A stretch of 64,000 bases of DNA. Origin: Methanolacinia paynteri (GTDB taxonomy: Archaea > Halobacteriota > Methanomicrobia > Methanomicrobiales > Methanomicrobiaceae). Positions 36,827-44,742 of the stretch are shown here, piece by piece. The DNA is taken from the NCBI RefSeq assembly GCF_000784355.1, contig NZ_KN360934.1, positions 1 to 64,000 of the forward strand, in the 5' to 3' direction. The notes beneath the pieces are model-generated. The model did not search any database, was not told where the DNA came from, and saw only the letters and a list, made by a program, of their open reading frames with translations. A program made the translations under genes and the position numbers. Position 1 is the stretch's first letter; every line of letters begins with the position of its first letter.

Positions 36827-38029
36827 TCATACGAATGTCAAAAAAATTACATAAAATCCTATGAATGCCAGAATTATACCGAGAATTACCTTCATCTCCC
36901 TCCTGTGTTTTTCGCGGAATTCGTCTACGGCAGCCGGTGACAGTCCGGAATATACAAGTGCGACAATAACAACAAGCGGAAGAACGAACATCAGGTTATA
37001 CAGTACGAGATAGGGCATACCCTCCCGGAATGTCATCTCCGAGGACAGGAGACTCAGAACTGCAAGGTAGATCCCTCCCGTGCATGGAAGTTCGAAGACC
37101 CCTACAAGGACACCGAGTAAAAACGCAGCCGGAACAGATGCTTTTTTGATGATATTTCCGATAAATTCCTTTGATGATACGGGAATACGGAGTTTCACAG
37201 GAGTATCTTCGGCAATGCCTTCATTAATGCTGAGAATACCTGCAGTTACGGCAACAACACCGGCAATGATTGAAAAGACAAGTGAGGACCCTGTGAAGGA
37301 AACGATGCTCATGATTCCCAAACCGGCTAAGATATAGAATATGAATACTGCCGATATATATGAAAATCCGATTGCGAGGATCTTTTTCTTCGAACCTGCA
37401 GCCATGAGGGAGACCAGCAGGAACACAAGTACGGCAAAAGCGCACGGATTGATGCCGTCCAGGAGGCCGGCAGTCAGGACAAGGTACGGATTTAATTTTA
37501 ATTCCGGATGTTCGGAATATGATCCCGGATGACTGTGTTCGACAGGTTCGGTGTACCATCTCTTTTCATATTCCGCATCGGGTATGGAGCGGTTTTCAAC
37601 GCTCTTAAAAATATCTTCGATATTTGAATTGATCGCATCAAAACCCTCGATTACAATGGTGTCTCCCGTATATATTGCAGGGTATGAAGGAAAGGTGATA
37701 TTATGATGCTCGGCAAAATCGTATAAAGCTGTCAGGTTTTCGTCCGAAAGTTCAATATTATAATATGATACGCTGATGTTTGGGTGGTTTCCGGCAGTCT
37801 CTTCAATAACGGGCAGCGCCTTCAGGCATCCGCTGCAGTGAGTGCTGTAAAAAATGTAAACCGTCGTATTTGAATATGAAAAGTCGTGAGCAGTATTTTC
37901 TGCGGAAAAATTTACGGCACTGTTCCCGTTTGTAGAGCCGTAACCTGCATATGCCGGGCAGACGAGAATAAGCAGAAGAAATATGCTGCAGAAAACTACT
38001 GTCTGTTTGCTGTTTAATGTACCTTTCAT
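36827..38029 (-). CDS. Thioredoxin-fused DsbD/CcdA-type membrane protein
   Basis: Carries reducing equivalents across the membrane to extracytoplasmic thiols. 400 residues: signal peptide (about 1-28), an outside thioredoxin-like domain with CSGC (C65, C68), then about six transmembrane helices from residue 185. Two membrane cysteines lie in NPCAF and LPCTGG, matching the DsbD/CcdA pair. The N-terminal placement of the thioredoxin domain reverses the usual DsbD order. An AGTATTACT box lies about 60 bases upstream, like those of the secreted FmdE genes. Confidence 0.87.
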   Translation of the reverse strand: MKGTLNSKQTVVFCSIFLLLILVCPAYAGYGSTNGNSAVNFSAENTAHDFSYSNTTVYIFYSTHCSGCLKALPVIEETAGNHPNISVSYYNIELSDENLTALYDFAEHHNITFPSYPAIYTGDTIVIEGFDAINSNIEDIFKSVENRSIPDAEYEKRWYTEPVEHSHPGSYSEHPELKLNPYLVLTAGLLDGINPCAFAVLVFLLVSLMAAGSKKKILAIGFSYISAVFIFYILAGLGIMSIVSFTGSSLVFSIIAGVVAVTAGILSINEGIAEDTPVKLRIPVSSKEFIGNIIKKASVPAAFLLGVLVGVFELPCTGGIYLAVLSLLSSEMTFREGMPYLVLYNLMFVLPLVVIVALVYSGLSPAAVDEFREKHRREMKVILGIILAFIGFYVIFLTFV

Positions 38030-38085
38030 CCGGATCAGGATTCACAAATTGTTTAATGTAATATTTGGTACACAAATAGAAAAAA

Positions 38086-38094
38086 GTAATACTC
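38086..38094 (-). promoter_or_regulatory. AGTAnTACT box of the DsbD-like gene
   Basis: On the minus strand it reads AGTATTACTTTTTTCTAT, close to the TTTAGTAATACTTTTA box of the island genes, 57-65 bases before the start. Confidence 0.4.
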
Positions 38095-38263
38095 CTGCTC
38101 TCAGGTGAGATCTTTCCCTTTTCATAATAATGCCCGACTAATGTCTAATCTCCTGGTTTAATATGACCTTAATCGGGCCTTATCTGAATGAATTTCGATT
38201 TTCTGTATTTATTATACAGTTATATTTGGTTATATAATTCGATAAAAAAGATCTGCAGATCAA

Positions 38264-38279
38264 TTTAGTAATACTTTTA
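38264..38279 (+). promoter_or_regulatory. TTTAGTAATACTTTTA box, fmdE-like gene 1
   Basis: The 16-base box contains the palindrome AGTA-A-TACT overlapping a TATA-like ACTTTTAAT. Its core starts 151 bases before the ATG. The same box recurs before the genes at 43368 and 44743. Confidence 0.6.
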
Positions 38280-38417
38280 ATGCTGCGTGTAATAATTATT
38301 ATTTTGTTTTGTTGTTGCGAATATGACTGTTCTGCAAAATCTTTATGCAAGAAGGCGGATTCTGAATTCTCGTTTTTTTGCTGCAACTGCATGTTCCGAT
38401 GATTAAACGGAGGAAAT

Positions 38418-39503
38418 ATGAGGACTGGTATTTTGAAATTAGTTTCAGGCATATTGCTGTTGTGCCTGCTGATTGTTCCGGCGATGGCCGATACTGCGGA
38501 TGATTTCATGTTCAAAGAGCTTGGAGAGCGTGCTGCACTCCTTGCCATGGATGAGCTTGGATTCGGATACGGCGACCCTGATGTCTTGGTCTTGACAAAC
38601 GCCGGCCGTGCTGTTGTGGATGGTCAGCCGACGAATAAGGTACTATCGGGGATCACAAATATATCCGGCCTTTCAAACGGAGATGGAAACCTCTATACAA
38701 TAAACCGGGCCGACTGGAAAGCGCTCTGGATCTATTTCTATGACCGGGATACCGGAATGGGGCTCTATCTGGTTCCTGCAGACAGGTATTATACCATGAC
38801 AAAGGGTGAGATCATCAGTCTTCCGCTTGAGAATACCTTCTCGACCGCAGATCTCATAACAGGTGATATTTATATGATGCTTGAAGACACCGATGCGGGC
38901 AATGCAACGCAGGAGGCACTTGGCGGGAATGCATTCTCGCTTCTTTCCATTTCGAATTCGTGGGCATACGGTGCACCGTATGATCTCATGACCGTCGCGT
39001 CGCTTCATAACCATTTGTGCCCCGGAGTTCTCGGCGGATATATCCCTGCGAAATATGTCGAGGAAAAACTTCCTGCTGAAGAATCTGATTCATATACGGC
39101 AGTATTCACATCAGCCTCATGCAAACTCGATGCATTCCCGATAATGTGGGACATGACGCCGGGAAAGCAGAACCTGGCAATTGTGTCCGATGGTTTTACT
39201 GAGGATTCACAGGCCGCATTCACTGAAAAATATAATGCAACGCCGGCAGGTGTATTCGTCAGGTGGAACAGCGGAGAAAAATCGGGTGATGGAATCGTAA
39301 TTGCTTCTCTTCCGTCGACTTCACCTGCATATGAAGGCCCTTCGTGGGGTACAAAGGTCTATGGATCCGTTGAGAAGGTAAAATGTCTTGGCGATCTCGA
39401 CAGCATCTATACCACGATCTACGAGTTCAAGGTTGACAGTGATGAGCTTTCCGAACTTAAAAATCCTGAAAACAACCCCTATGAAGTCATAGGGATGATT
39501 TAA
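38418..39503 (+). CDS. Secreted FmdE-family protein, copy 1
   Basis: 361 residues with a signal peptide (about 1-24). The FmdE metal-site pattern is HNHLCPG (H197, H199, C201). FmdE is named from formylmethanofuran dehydrogenase operons; its function is unknown but metal binding is likely. The N-terminal half (about 30-180) is shared only with the copy at 43368 in this window. A strong GGAGG precedes the ATG. It lies 30 bases before methyltransferase 2. A metal-binding surface protein feeding a transporter is inferred. Confidence 0.85.
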   Translation: MRTGILKLVSGILLLCLLIVPAMADTADDFMFKELGERAALLAMDELGFGYGDPDVLVLTNAGRAVVDGQPTNKVLSGITNISGLSNGDGNLYTINRADWKALWIYFYDRDTGMGLYLVPADRYYTMTKGEIISLPLENTFSTADLITGDIYMMLEDTDAGNATQEALGGNAFSLLSISNSWAYGAPYDLMTVASLHNHLCPGVLGGYIPAKYVEEKLPAEESDSYTAVFTSASCKLDAFPIMWDMTPGKQNLAIVSDGFTEDSQAAFTEKYNATPAGVFVRWNSGEKSGDGIVIASLPSTSPAYEGPSWGTKVYGSVEKVKCLGDLDSIYTTIYEFKVDSDELSELKNPENNPYEVIGMI

Positions 39504-39533
39504 ACAACTACATTTATTTTTAAAGGTGTTAAT

Positions 39534-40430
39534 ATGGACAAAAACGATAATTTGGATAATTGGATCAAATGCTGGAAAGAATCGGCACGCAATGCCCAGA
39601 TTCCTTTTGATGAAAGCAGAACGGCTGAAATGTGGAATAAGAGGTCCGATACATTCGGTATGGATCGCAAAAGCGGCCGTATGCACAAGAGAACGGAAAA
39701 TATCTTTGCCATGTTGAAAGAAGCCGGATTTAATCCCGAGGGGGCAAAAGTCCTTGACATCGGGTGCGGACCCGGAACACTTGCAATTCCCCTTGCAAAG
39801 GCTGGAGCGGAAGTGACGGCGATTGACATTGCATCTGGTATGCTTGACAGGCTCAGGGCAACGGCAAAAGAGGAGAACCTTAACATTGATGCAAGGGAGC
39901 TTTCCTGGTGGACTGCGGATATTGATGACCTGGGATTCAGAAAACAGTTTGATCTCGTACTTGCGTCGATGACGCCAAGTATCAACGGTGTCGAAAGTTT
40001 TGAGAAGATGATATCCTGTTCGAAGGGTCTTTGCTATTACAGTAACTTTGTCCGGAGAGGACAGAATCCTGCACATGAGGAGATCAGAAAACTCCTTGAA
40101 CCGAAGGACGGAGCAAAAAGAGCAGAGGACCGTCCCGATCATCCCCCGCACGGTCATTCGCATGGACCGGGGAACGGATTATTCTTCCCTTTCATGTACC
40201 TCTATCTTAACGGGTACTGCCCTGATGTTAAAATCGTCAATTCAGAGCATATGATGGAGAAAGGTCCTGAAGATGCAGCTGAAAGAACCATTGATATGAT
40301 GAGCCGCGACAGAACCCTTGATGAAGAAACACAGGCAATTATCCGGAACTACTACAAAACTGCCTCTGAAAACGGAACCTACAGCCCAAGTTCATCTACA
40401 TACACCGGTATGATGGTCTGGAAAATTTAG
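39534..40430 (+). CDS. SAM-dependent class I methyltransferase, paralogue 2
   Basis: 298 residues; SAM motif VLDIGCGPG with AIDIA after it. It shares with the other two copies the N-terminal WxKCWK, SWWTADID, SCSKGLCYYS, FFPFMYLY and the C-terminal GMMVW. A histidine-rich insert (HPPHGHSHGPG) about residue 200-215 is special to this copy and could bind nickel or zinc. It is co-directional with and 30 bases from fmdE-like gene 1, so the two probably form one unit. Confidence 0.86.
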   Translation: MDKNDNLDNWIKCWKESARNAQIPFDESRTAEMWNKRSDTFGMDRKSGRMHKRTENIFAMLKEAGFNPEGAKVLDIGCGPGTLAIPLAKAGAEVTAIDIASGMLDRLRATAKEENLNIDARELSWWTADIDDLGFRKQFDLVLASMTPSINGVESFEKMISCSKGLCYYSNFVRRGQNPAHEEIRKLLEPKDGAKRAEDRPDHPPHGHSHGPGNGLFFPFMYLYLNGYCPDVKIVNSEHMMEKGPEDAAERTIDMMSRDRTLDEETQAIIRNYYKTASENGTYSPSSSTYTGMMVWKI

Positions 40431-40550
40431 GCGGGCTATCAACCCTCTTTTTTAATTTTGCTCATGTAAGGAATGTCCGAGGGAATATAATTTGGTCTCT
40501 TTTATGTGTAATCATTTCATATGTCTGTACACTTTGTTATCTGTAAGTCA

Positions 40551-40593
40551 AATGATCACACTTTTTATTTAAACTATTTAATATTGTAAGACT
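40551..40593 (+). promoter_or_regulatory. Promoter of binding lipoprotein 1 (shared with its tandem copy)
   Basis: AATGATCACACTTTTTATT at 40551-40569 lies exactly 43 bases before the ATG, as in the copy at 41855. The TATA-like CTTTTTATT is about 33 bases before the ATG, implying a leaderless transcript. TGATCA is a palindrome. Confidence 0.6.
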
Positions 40594-41748
40594 ATGTTCT
40601 TGAAAGGAATTTTACCTGTGATGATAATTCTGCTCTTTACAGCCGCAATTCTCGTATCAGGCTGTTCTGAAAGTACTGCATATGTTTATAGCGGCGATGA
40701 AGAATCATCCGTAACGATAACCGACAGCTACGGCCGTGAAGTTACGATACCGTCCGATATCGACAGCATCGTATGCTCATCGGGAGGTACATGCACCCGG
40801 TATATCACATATATGGAATCGTCTGATCTTTTTATTGGTATTGAAAGCGGCGAAGAGGAGAACGAAACAAACAGGCCGTATGTACTTGTGAATCCTCAGT
40901 TTGCGGATCTTCCTGTCGCCAGCACCAAGAGTGACGGGGCGAACCTCGAACAGATAATGGTCCTGGACCCGGACGTGATATTCACGGCCGGAACTACAGT
41001 GACAAATGAGTCTGGTGAAACGGCCTCGCCTGCTGATATAATGCAGTCGAAGACAGGTATTCCCGTAGTTGCATTCTCGTCGGGATCATTCAGCGATGAT
41101 GAAAGCCTGGAAAAGATGTTTGCCGGATTCCGGATTATCGGCGAGGCTCTCGGAAAGGAGGAACGTGCTGAAGAACTGATCCGATATATCGAAGATTCAA
41201 AAGCCGACCTGATAGAGCGGACCGCAGATATTCCCGAATCCGAAATAAAAACTGCATTTATCGGAGGCCTTTCACACAGCGGAGCTCATGGTCTGATGTC
41301 CACAAGTTCACAGTATGTTCCCTTTGAATGGTGCAACGTTGCGAATATCGCTGCTACAGATTCCGACATATCCAGTTCCGACTTTTCGAAAGAGTCGTTG
41401 ATATACGCAGACCCGGATTACATCTTCATTGACGCCGGAACATTGAATGTAGAGGATGAGATCGGGGGATTTGAAGATATAAAAAGTACGGTCTTCTCTG
41501 ATCTAAAGGCAGTGAAAAGCGGGGATGTATATGCAACTCTTCCATATAACAGTCGGGCAACAAATTATGCCACCGTCCTTGCTGATGCATATTATATCGG
41601 AAAGACCGTCTATCCTGAGAAATTCGGGGACATAGATGCAGAAGAGAAGGCCGATGAGATCTATACGATGTTTGTCGGAGAGCCTGTTTTCGACAGGCTA
41701 AATGAAATCTGTAATAATCAGGGCTTTAAAAAAGTGAACCTTGAATAA
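40594..41748 (+). CDS. FecB/BtuF-like metal-chelate binding lipoprotein, copy 1
   Basis: 384 residues; lipobox LVSGC with C24. A Peripla_BP_2 fold is indicated by VTITDSYGREVTIP followed by a repeat of binding-protein segments and a C-terminal NYATVLADAYYIGKTVYPE. An SSGGTCTRY segment near residue 65 may be part of the ligand pocket. No permease is adjacent; the nearest fitting one is FecCD/FecE at 54003-55903. The next gene is a close paralogue. Confidence 0.87.
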   Translation: MFLKGILPVMIILLFTAAILVSGCSESTAYVYSGDEESSVTITDSYGREVTIPSDIDSIVCSSGGTCTRYITYMESSDLFIGIESGEEENETNRPYVLVNPQFADLPVASTKSDGANLEQIMVLDPDVIFTAGTTVTNESGETASPADIMQSKTGIPVVAFSSGSFSDDESLEKMFAGFRIIGEALGKEERAEELIRYIEDSKADLIERTADIPESEIKTAFIGGLSHSGAHGLMSTSSQYVPFEWCNVANIAATDSDISSSDFSKESLIYADPDYIFIDAGTLNVEDEIGGFEDIKSTVFSDLKAVKSGDVYATLPYNSRATNYATVLADAYYIGKTVYPEKFGDIDAEEKADEIYTMFVGEPVFDRLNEICNNQGFKKVNLE

Positions 41749-41854
41749 ATATTTTCATCTTTTCTCTTTTAGAAGGAAAATTCGGAATGCTTTTGAATTC
41801 TCTTCCTCCGTTGTAAGTTTAATAGTTTACATGGGGATTATTATTTCTGATCAA

Positions 41855-41897
41855 AATGATCACACTTTTTATTGAAAGTATCGAATATTATCATATT
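41855..41897 (+). promoter_or_regulatory. Duplicated promoter of binding lipoprotein 2
   Basis: It repeats the AATGATCACACTTTTTATT box of copy 1 at the same 43-base distance from the start, and the intervening bases are also similar without gaps. This shows that the promoter was duplicated with the gene. Confidence 0.6.
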
Positions 41898-43052
41898 ATG
41901 ATCTGGAAAGGAGTATTCCAGGGGGCAATTATTCTGCTTTTTGCAGCTGCAATTCTCGTATCCGGTTGTTCGGAGAGTACTGCATATGTTTATAGTGGCG
42001 ATGAAGAATCATCCGTAGTGATAACCGACAACTACGGGCGTGAAGTTACTGTCCCTTCTGAAATCGGCAGCATAGTATGCTCATCAGGAGGAACCTGTAC
42101 AAGATACATTACATATTTGGAGTCTTCAAACCTGCTTGCCGGTATTGAAAGCGGCGAAGAGGAAACTGAAACCAGCAGGCCTTATACCCTTGTGAATCCG
42201 CAGTTTGCAGATCTTCCGATCGTCAGCACCAGGGGCGACGGGGCGAACCTTGAACAGGTTATGCTCGTAAATCCACAGGTCGTTTTCATGGCAGGAACAA
42301 CGGTAACCAACGAGTCCGGCGAAACTGCTTCTCCTGCGGACGTCATGCAGACTAAGACGGGTATTCCCGTAATTGCATTCTCATCGGGATCATTCAACGA
42401 TGATGAAAGCCTGGAAGAGATGTTTGCGGGATTCAGGCTTTTGGGAGAGGCTCTAGGGAAAGAAGAACGTGCTGAGGAACTAATTGCATATATTGAAGAT
42501 TCGAAAGCCGACCTGATGCAACGGACTGCAGACATTCCCGACTCAGAACAAAAGACTGCATATATCGGGGGTTTATCAGCAGGAGGAGCACACGGTCTGA
42601 TGTCAACAAGTTCACGGTATGTTCCGTTCTCATGGTGTAATATTGTGAATGTCGCGGCCAATGATGCGGATATCTACAGTACTGATTTCTCGAAAGAATC
42701 ATTGATCTATGCAGATCCCGATTATATCTTCATAGATGCGGGAACACTTCGCGTAGAGGATGAGATCGGTGGATTCGATGACATAAAAAGCCAGATTTTC
42801 TCCGAACTAAAGGCTGTGAAAAACGGGGATGTTTACTCGACTCTGACCTATAACTACCGTGCCACAAATTATGCCACAGTCCTTGCCGATGCTTATTATG
42901 TGGGAAAAACGGTTTATCCTGAAAGGTTTGAGGATATAGATCCAAAAGAGAAAGCCGACGAGATCTATACGATGTTTGTCGGTGAGGCGGTCTTTGACAG
43001 GCTTAATACGATATCCAACAACCAGGGGTTCGAAAAGATTCCTCTTGAGTAG
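41898..43052 (+). CDS. FecB/BtuF-like metal-chelate binding lipoprotein, copy 2
   Basis: 384 residues, equal in length to copy 1 and very similar throughout, including lipobox C24 and SSGGTCTRY. The frame is open to an ATG at 41856, but that ATG lies inside the conserved promoter box, so 41898 is the start. Differences are spread along the protein, so both copies seem functional and may have diverged in ligand or expression. Confidence 0.88.
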   Translation: MIWKGVFQGAIILLFAAAILVSGCSESTAYVYSGDEESSVVITDNYGREVTVPSEIGSIVCSSGGTCTRYITYLESSNLLAGIESGEEETETSRPYTLVNPQFADLPIVSTRGDGANLEQVMLVNPQVVFMAGTTVTNESGETASPADVMQTKTGIPVIAFSSGSFNDDESLEEMFAGFRLLGEALGKEERAEELIAYIEDSKADLMQRTADIPDSEQKTAYIGGLSAGGAHGLMSTSSRYVPFSWCNIVNVAANDADIYSTDFSKESLIYADPDYIFIDAGTLRVEDEIGGFDDIKSQIFSELKAVKNGDVYSTLTYNYRATNYATVLADAYYVGKTVYPERFEDIDPKEKADEIYTMFVGEAVFDRLNTISNNQGFEKIPLE

Positions 43053-43367
43053 ACCCTTTTGCTTATCCTGAAAACAGGGTATTCAACCTAATTTTCTATT
43101 TATTCCGATTGAATGAAAATGAACTGGAATTAGTTCATGCCATGATGCTGGTTATTTTTCCGTCTTGAGTAGTATGATATTTATCAACTGTTTATAATTA
43201 TTAAATCAAGTTGTAAATTGGAAAAGCATTTAGTAATACTTTTATTAACTAATGTATTATTATTGAAAGGGCTTATTGGATATTTTCATCAGCTCCGCAC
43301 ATGCGATTCAGTTCTGTGAATGCCCGCTGGCATCCGGTTCGAATCGGTTTTAAATGAGATGATTGTT
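43053..43367. other. Leader region of fmdE-like gene 2
   Basis: About 315 bases with a TTTAGTAATACTTTTA box at 43229-43244 and a presumed leader of about 120 bases. CCGGTTCGAATCGG at about 43335 looks like a T-arm but no tRNA can be built. No gene seen. Confidence 0.5.
43229..43244 (+). promoter_or_regulatory. TTTAGTAATACTTTTA box, fmdE-like gene 2
   Basis: Identical 16-base box to that at 38264; the palindrome core starts 136 bases before the chosen ATG. Confidence 0.6.
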
Positions 43368-44450
43368 ATGAAAGAGGATTGGTTTAAAGCAATATTCTGT
43401 CTGGTTGTAGCAGTTGTGCTATGTACACAGATAGTGGCAGCATCGCCTGATGCAGATCAAATGGAGGCTCTGGGGGAATATGCAGCCACAATTGCAATGG
43501 ATGAACTTGGATTTGATTACGGCAGCCCGGACGTTGTTGTCCTGACGGATGCCGGCCGTGTTCTGGTGGACGGTCAGACCACAGAAAAGATCATATCCGG
43601 GATTACCAAAGTATCGGGACTGCAAAACAGTGACAACACGCTGTTCCAGATTAACCGTGCAGAATGGAATGACCTCTGGTTCTATTTTTACGATAAAGAC
43701 ACAGGAAAAGGTCTCTATCTTGTGCCGAAAGAGAGCTTCTTCAATATGAGCGCAGCAGCGGTCGAATCACTGTCTCCTGAGGATGCATTCTCGACCGTTT
43801 CTCTGGTCACAGGCGATATCTACCAGATGCTTGAAGATACCGATGCAGGCAATGCAACACAGAAGGCTCTTGGAGGCAATGCATTCTCGCTGGTTTCACT
43901 ATCAAACGGCTGGGCATATGGTGCTCCGTATGATCTTATGTACGCGGCATCGCTTCACAATCACTTCTGCCCCGGAGTATCGAGTGGATACATTCTCGTA
44001 AAATACGTCGAGGAAAACCTGCCGCTGACCGATGGAACATCGTATACGGTAATCTCAAATCCCACCTGGTGTAAAGAGGATTTATACCCGACCCTCTGGG
44101 ATATGACACCCGGAAAGGGCGGAGTGGCTTCTTCGGTTGTATTTACGGATGAGGATGAGGAGTATCTCACCAATGAGTATGGTATCCGCCCTGCAGGTAT
44201 CTTCGTCCTCTGGGACAGGAAGGCTAACAACGGTACAGGCCTCGCACTTGGATTCCAGTTCGACGAATCGGAATGGACCGGCCCTTCCTGGGGTCAGAAG
44301 GTTTATCAAACCGCGGATATGGTGCAGAATCTCGATCATCCCGAAGATTATGTTAAAGTCATGAAGGAATTCACGGTGGATTCCGGGATGCTCTCCGAGC
44401 TGAAAGATCCGCTGAATAATCCCTATGAAGTAATCGGAATGATGCAGTAA
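43368..44450 (+). CDS. Secreted FmdE-family protein, copy 2
   Basis: 360 residues from the ATG at 43368, which places the signal peptide at the N-terminus (upstream in-frame ATGs at 43320 and 43359 would bury it). It has the metal-site pattern HNHFCPG (about residues 198-204) and the same layout as copy 1, ending in NNPYEVIGMM. It precedes the Nik/Opp importer operon by about 290 bases. Role inferred: surface metal capture or delivery. Confidence 0.85.
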   Translation: MKEDWFKAIFCLVVAVVLCTQIVAASPDADQMEALGEYAATIAMDELGFDYGSPDVVVLTDAGRVLVDGQTTEKIISGITKVSGLQNSDNTLFQINRAEWNDLWFYFYDKDTGKGLYLVPKESFFNMSAAAVESLSPEDAFSTVSLVTGDIYQMLEDTDAGNATQKALGGNAFSLVSLSNGWAYGAPYDLMYAASLHNHFCPGVSSGYILVKYVEENLPLTDGTSYTVISNPTWCKEDLYPTLWDMTPGKGGVASSVVFTDEDEEYLTNEYGIRPAGIFVLWDRKANNGTGLALGFQFDESEWTGPSWGQKVYQTADMVQNLDHPEDYVKVMKEFTVDSGMLSELKDPLNNPYEVIGMMQ

Positions 44451-44742
44451 CGGTTACCATATTCTTTAAATTACTCTTTTTTAGATTAAACTCTGGAGGC
44501 ATGCCCTGATAGTAAAAGTAAGGCAAATTTAGATATTTTTTATTTCAATCTTAAATTATTTCCATATCTTTATGGCAATTGTGTTAATAAACAATCCATT
44601 TAGTAATACTTTTATTGTACAAAATATCAATATTTCAAAGAATCATTGATCTCACTTTTACTACTTTGATAGAGAAGAGTGTATTATGGTCTGAATTCTT
44701 AAATGCTGATTAAAAAAGGGGTTATTGCTAAAAGGTGTTATC
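44451..44742. other. Leader region of the Nik/Opp importer operon
   Basis: About 290 AT-rich bases: a T6 run soon after the stop of fmdE-like gene 2, then the third TTTAGTAATACTTTTA box and a leader of roughly 115 bases. No gene seen. Confidence 0.5.
44599..44614 (+). promoter_or_regulatory. TTTAGTAATACTTTTA box, Nik/Opp importer operon
   Basis: Third copy of the same box. Its core starts 141 bases before the ATG at 44743, nearly the spacing seen at the two fmdE-like genes. Confidence 0.6.

Larger units (their letters stand above)
38030..38417. other. Divergent promoter region with two AGTAATACT boxes
   Basis: 388 AT-rich bases between the DsbD-like gene and fmdE-like gene 1, holding boxes at 38086-38094 and 38267-38275. 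The plus-strand leader after the second box is about 115-135 bases long and ends in GGAGG. No gene seen. Confidence 0.55.

Noticed and set aside
38180-38548. Minus-strand 122-codon frame over the fmdE-like 1 promoter
   Set aside because: Overlaps the promoter box and the signal peptide region of a real gene; no motif.
39321-40163. Minus-strand open frame (280 codons) opposite methyltransferase 2 and the end of fmdE-like 1
   Set aside because: Spans two real genes on the other strand and has no recognisable domain.
43331-43350. tRNA T-arm-like CCGGTTCGAATCGG
   Set aside because: No acceptor stem, D-arm or anticodon arm can be built around it; chance resemblance.
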